A DNA stretch of 64,000 bases. Source: Phymatolithon calcareum (taxonomy: Eukaryota; Rhodophyta; Florideophyceae; Hapalidiales). The notes beneath the pieces are model-generated. The model saw only the letters and a list, made by a program, of their open reading frames with translations, searched no databases and was not told the origin of the DNA. Where the stretch lies: NCBI GenBank assembly GCA_977006965.1, contig OZ345367.1, positions 2,046,001 through 2,110,000 of the forward strand, written 5' to 3'. This document shows, one piece after another, positions 62,679-64,000 of this stretch (position 1 is its first letter; each line of letters opens with the position of its first letter). A program made the position numbers and the translations under genes.

Positions 62679-64000
62679 CTAATCGATGTGGACACTGGCA
62701 TAGATCTTTCTTACGAACTTGAACGACGACAGGAAGCCGATGCAGCCGGTCGCCAGCGCAAATGCAAACGAGCACACAAGCATATACCCAATATAAATCA
62801 GAGTGCTCACGATATGGATCCCGCCGCTGCCTCTTTGGTTGTGTAGAAAGATAAGACTGTACCCGAACACCCATGCCCCTGAAGAGCCTGTGGACAAGAA
62901 CGAGGGCCACCACCAGTGATAAGATTCCTTTGACAGCTGTAGATACGTCAGTACCACGCTGACTTCTGCACAAGTCACCACCAGGATCAAAAACACGGCC
63001 GCGATAAACCCGAAAAAGTAGAACAGTTCATTCTGGTAGATACTGTTCAAAATGAACACCAGTTCAATGAACACAACACCAAACGGCAAAATGCCCGAAA
63101 AAGCGCTGAAGACCAGGTTCGAAGTCCTCGAATAATTAGGAATCTCTCTTGGAATTTGGTTCGTACGCACAGGATACTCGTACGCCTTCTGTTTGTACCC
63201 GATGAAAGCGCCGACAACATTGAGAGGTACAGAAATTCCAAACCACATCACCAACAGCAACAAGAGGGTCAAAAACGGTACAGCTCCGGACGACCCACTG
63301 GCCCAAAGTAACAAATTAAGCGCGAAAAACACAAGGAACGAGCATCCAGAGAAGAAGAAAGCAGACCCCAATGTCACACTTCTCTTATTAGTGCCCCCCA
63401 AACCGGAATATGTACGCGCGGAAAAGTAACCGCATATCGCACTTGCCAGAACCCATAGAATCAGCATTGCCGTCAACAGTCCACCGCGGTTGGCGGGGGA
63501 TAGAAATCCAACGAGCGCAAACACAAGTGTCACTGCGCTCATGCACAGAATTTGTGCCCCGGATCCGACGAGAACGCAAAGTAATCCGCTGGCCACCGGC
63601 GGTCGGAAGACGTCGCCATGGATTAATTTCCAACCAGACTCTTCCTGGATTTCCTCGTCATCGTCGATATTGTTGTATCTCGCAAAGTCGAGATACACAG
63701 TCCGCAGCAAAATCATGGCCACCATAGCGGTCAAAAAGAGAGTGATCATCAGAGAATTGATGATGGCAAACCACTGAATTTGCTTCACTTCAGTCTTTGC
63801 TTTGAGCAGAGGATCCCATCTTGTCGCCCATTCCAATTCTGATTCCTTAAACTTGACATCGTACGTCCAAATTACTTTTGTCGAAGACCCGGGTTTGAAA
63901 CACAACATTGGGCTTTTCTCCGCGACAGGGCAAGTGGCAAAATCATTCGCCTTCGTCGTAGACTTTTTGTGATCGACAGTCTTTGGCTGGACCTCGAACC
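62679..64000 (-). CDS. TM9SF/nonaspanin family protein, 5' end outside window
   Basis: The frame is open to the window's right edge (FEVQPKTVDHKK at the edge), so the N-terminal part is missing. What is visible is the last part of the lumenal domain (CFKPGSSTKVIWTYDVKF, ESELEWATRWDPLL), QIQWFAIINSLM, and nine membrane helices with ESGWKLIHGDVFRPP, VGSGAQI, TYSGLGGT and YPVRTNQIPREIP, ending FVRKIYASVHID. It is paralogous to the neighbouring gene, which has QIPRPIPAQPWY at the same place, and both point the same way. Such proteins function in the Golgi and endosomes. Confidence 0.93.
   Translation of the reverse strand, partial: FEVQPKTVDHKKSTTKANDFATCPVAEKSPMLCFKPGSSTKVIWTYDVKFKESELEWATRWDPLLKAKTEVKQIQWFAIINSLMITLFLTAMVAMILLRTVYLDFARYNNIDDDEEIQEESGWKLIHGDVFRPPVASGLLCVLVGSGAQILCMSAVTLVFALVGFLSPANRGGLLTAMLILWVLASAICGYFSARTYSGLGGTNKRSVTLGSAFFFSGCSFLVFFALNLLLWASGSSGAVPFLTLLLLLVMWFGISVPLNVVGAFIGYKQKAYEYPVRTNQIPREIPNYSRTSNLVFSAFSGILPFGVVFIELVFILNSIYQNELFYFFGFIAAVFLILVVTCAEVSVVLTYLQLSKESYHWWWPSFLSTGSSGAWVFGYSLIFLHNQRGSGGIHIVSTLIYIGYMLVCSFAFALATGCIGFLSSFKFVRKIYASVHID

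Noticed and set aside
1-64000. CRISPR array or bacterial operon structure
   Set aside because: No regular direct repeats with spacers, and the elements (LINE, Ty3/gypsy, Helitron, piggyBac, MULE, TM9SF, H3) are eukaryotic.

Overview
The window is eukaryotic nuclear DNA, about 64 kb. It holds a few intron-poor host genes at the right-hand end and one in the middle. Nearly everything else is layered transposable elements. Single-exon TM9SF genes and compact intergenic spaces beside a very high load of nested elements would suit a florideophyte red alga (a Chondrus-like genome), but nothing read here proves the taxon.

1-8 kb: a 6,300-bp Mutator-like element (MULE, 1465-7764) with long terminal inverted repeats made largely of C-rich/G-rich minisatellite, and a perfect 9-bp target duplication. 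It carries an open 834-aa MULE transposase plus two non-transposase genes: a J-domain-like gene (minus strand, HPD replaced by HTA, frameshifted) and a divergent histone H3 variant (plus strand, one in-frame stop). 9.3-10.2 kb: a 924-bp CAGGGG-ended element. 11-18.4 kb: a Ty3/gypsy chromovirus relic whose 5' LTR is split by a piggyBac-family element; the two LTRs give an occupied and an empty site, and the target duplication reads CTAG, not TTAA.

19-28.8 kb: a large inverted duplication (arms about 2.65 kb, spacer about 4.45 kb). Each arm carries a broken lipocalin copy fused to a LINE reverse-transcriptase fragment and the end of a CTAG-flanked repeat. The spacer holds an intact multipass membrane-protein gene, and a long near-perfect hairpin sits at the inner edge of arm 2. 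29-33.2 kb: a LINE with ORF1 and an APE-endonuclease/RT ORF2, followed by a piggyBac relic ending at a CTAG terminus.

34.6-52.4 kb: a second Ty3/gypsy element (minus strand) whose 5' LTR is split by two tandem Helitrons. The second Helitron has a decayed Rep/helicase gene and is itself invaded by a TTAA-type piggyBac. The gypsy body also carries a 733-bp insertion with a 15-bp target duplication. 52.5-55 kb: piggyBac and LINE fragments. 55.8-64 kb: host-like genes, namely an uncharacterised ORF, a secreted lipocalin (relative of the broken copies at 19 and 28 kb), a glycine-rich protein, and two adjacent TM9SF/nonaspanin genes, the last cut by the window edge.

The host genes do not form an evident pathway. 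The recurring theme is transposons acquiring or duplicating host genes (H3, J-domain, lipocalin), with several piggyBac-type relics and their end-repeats found next to CTAG.
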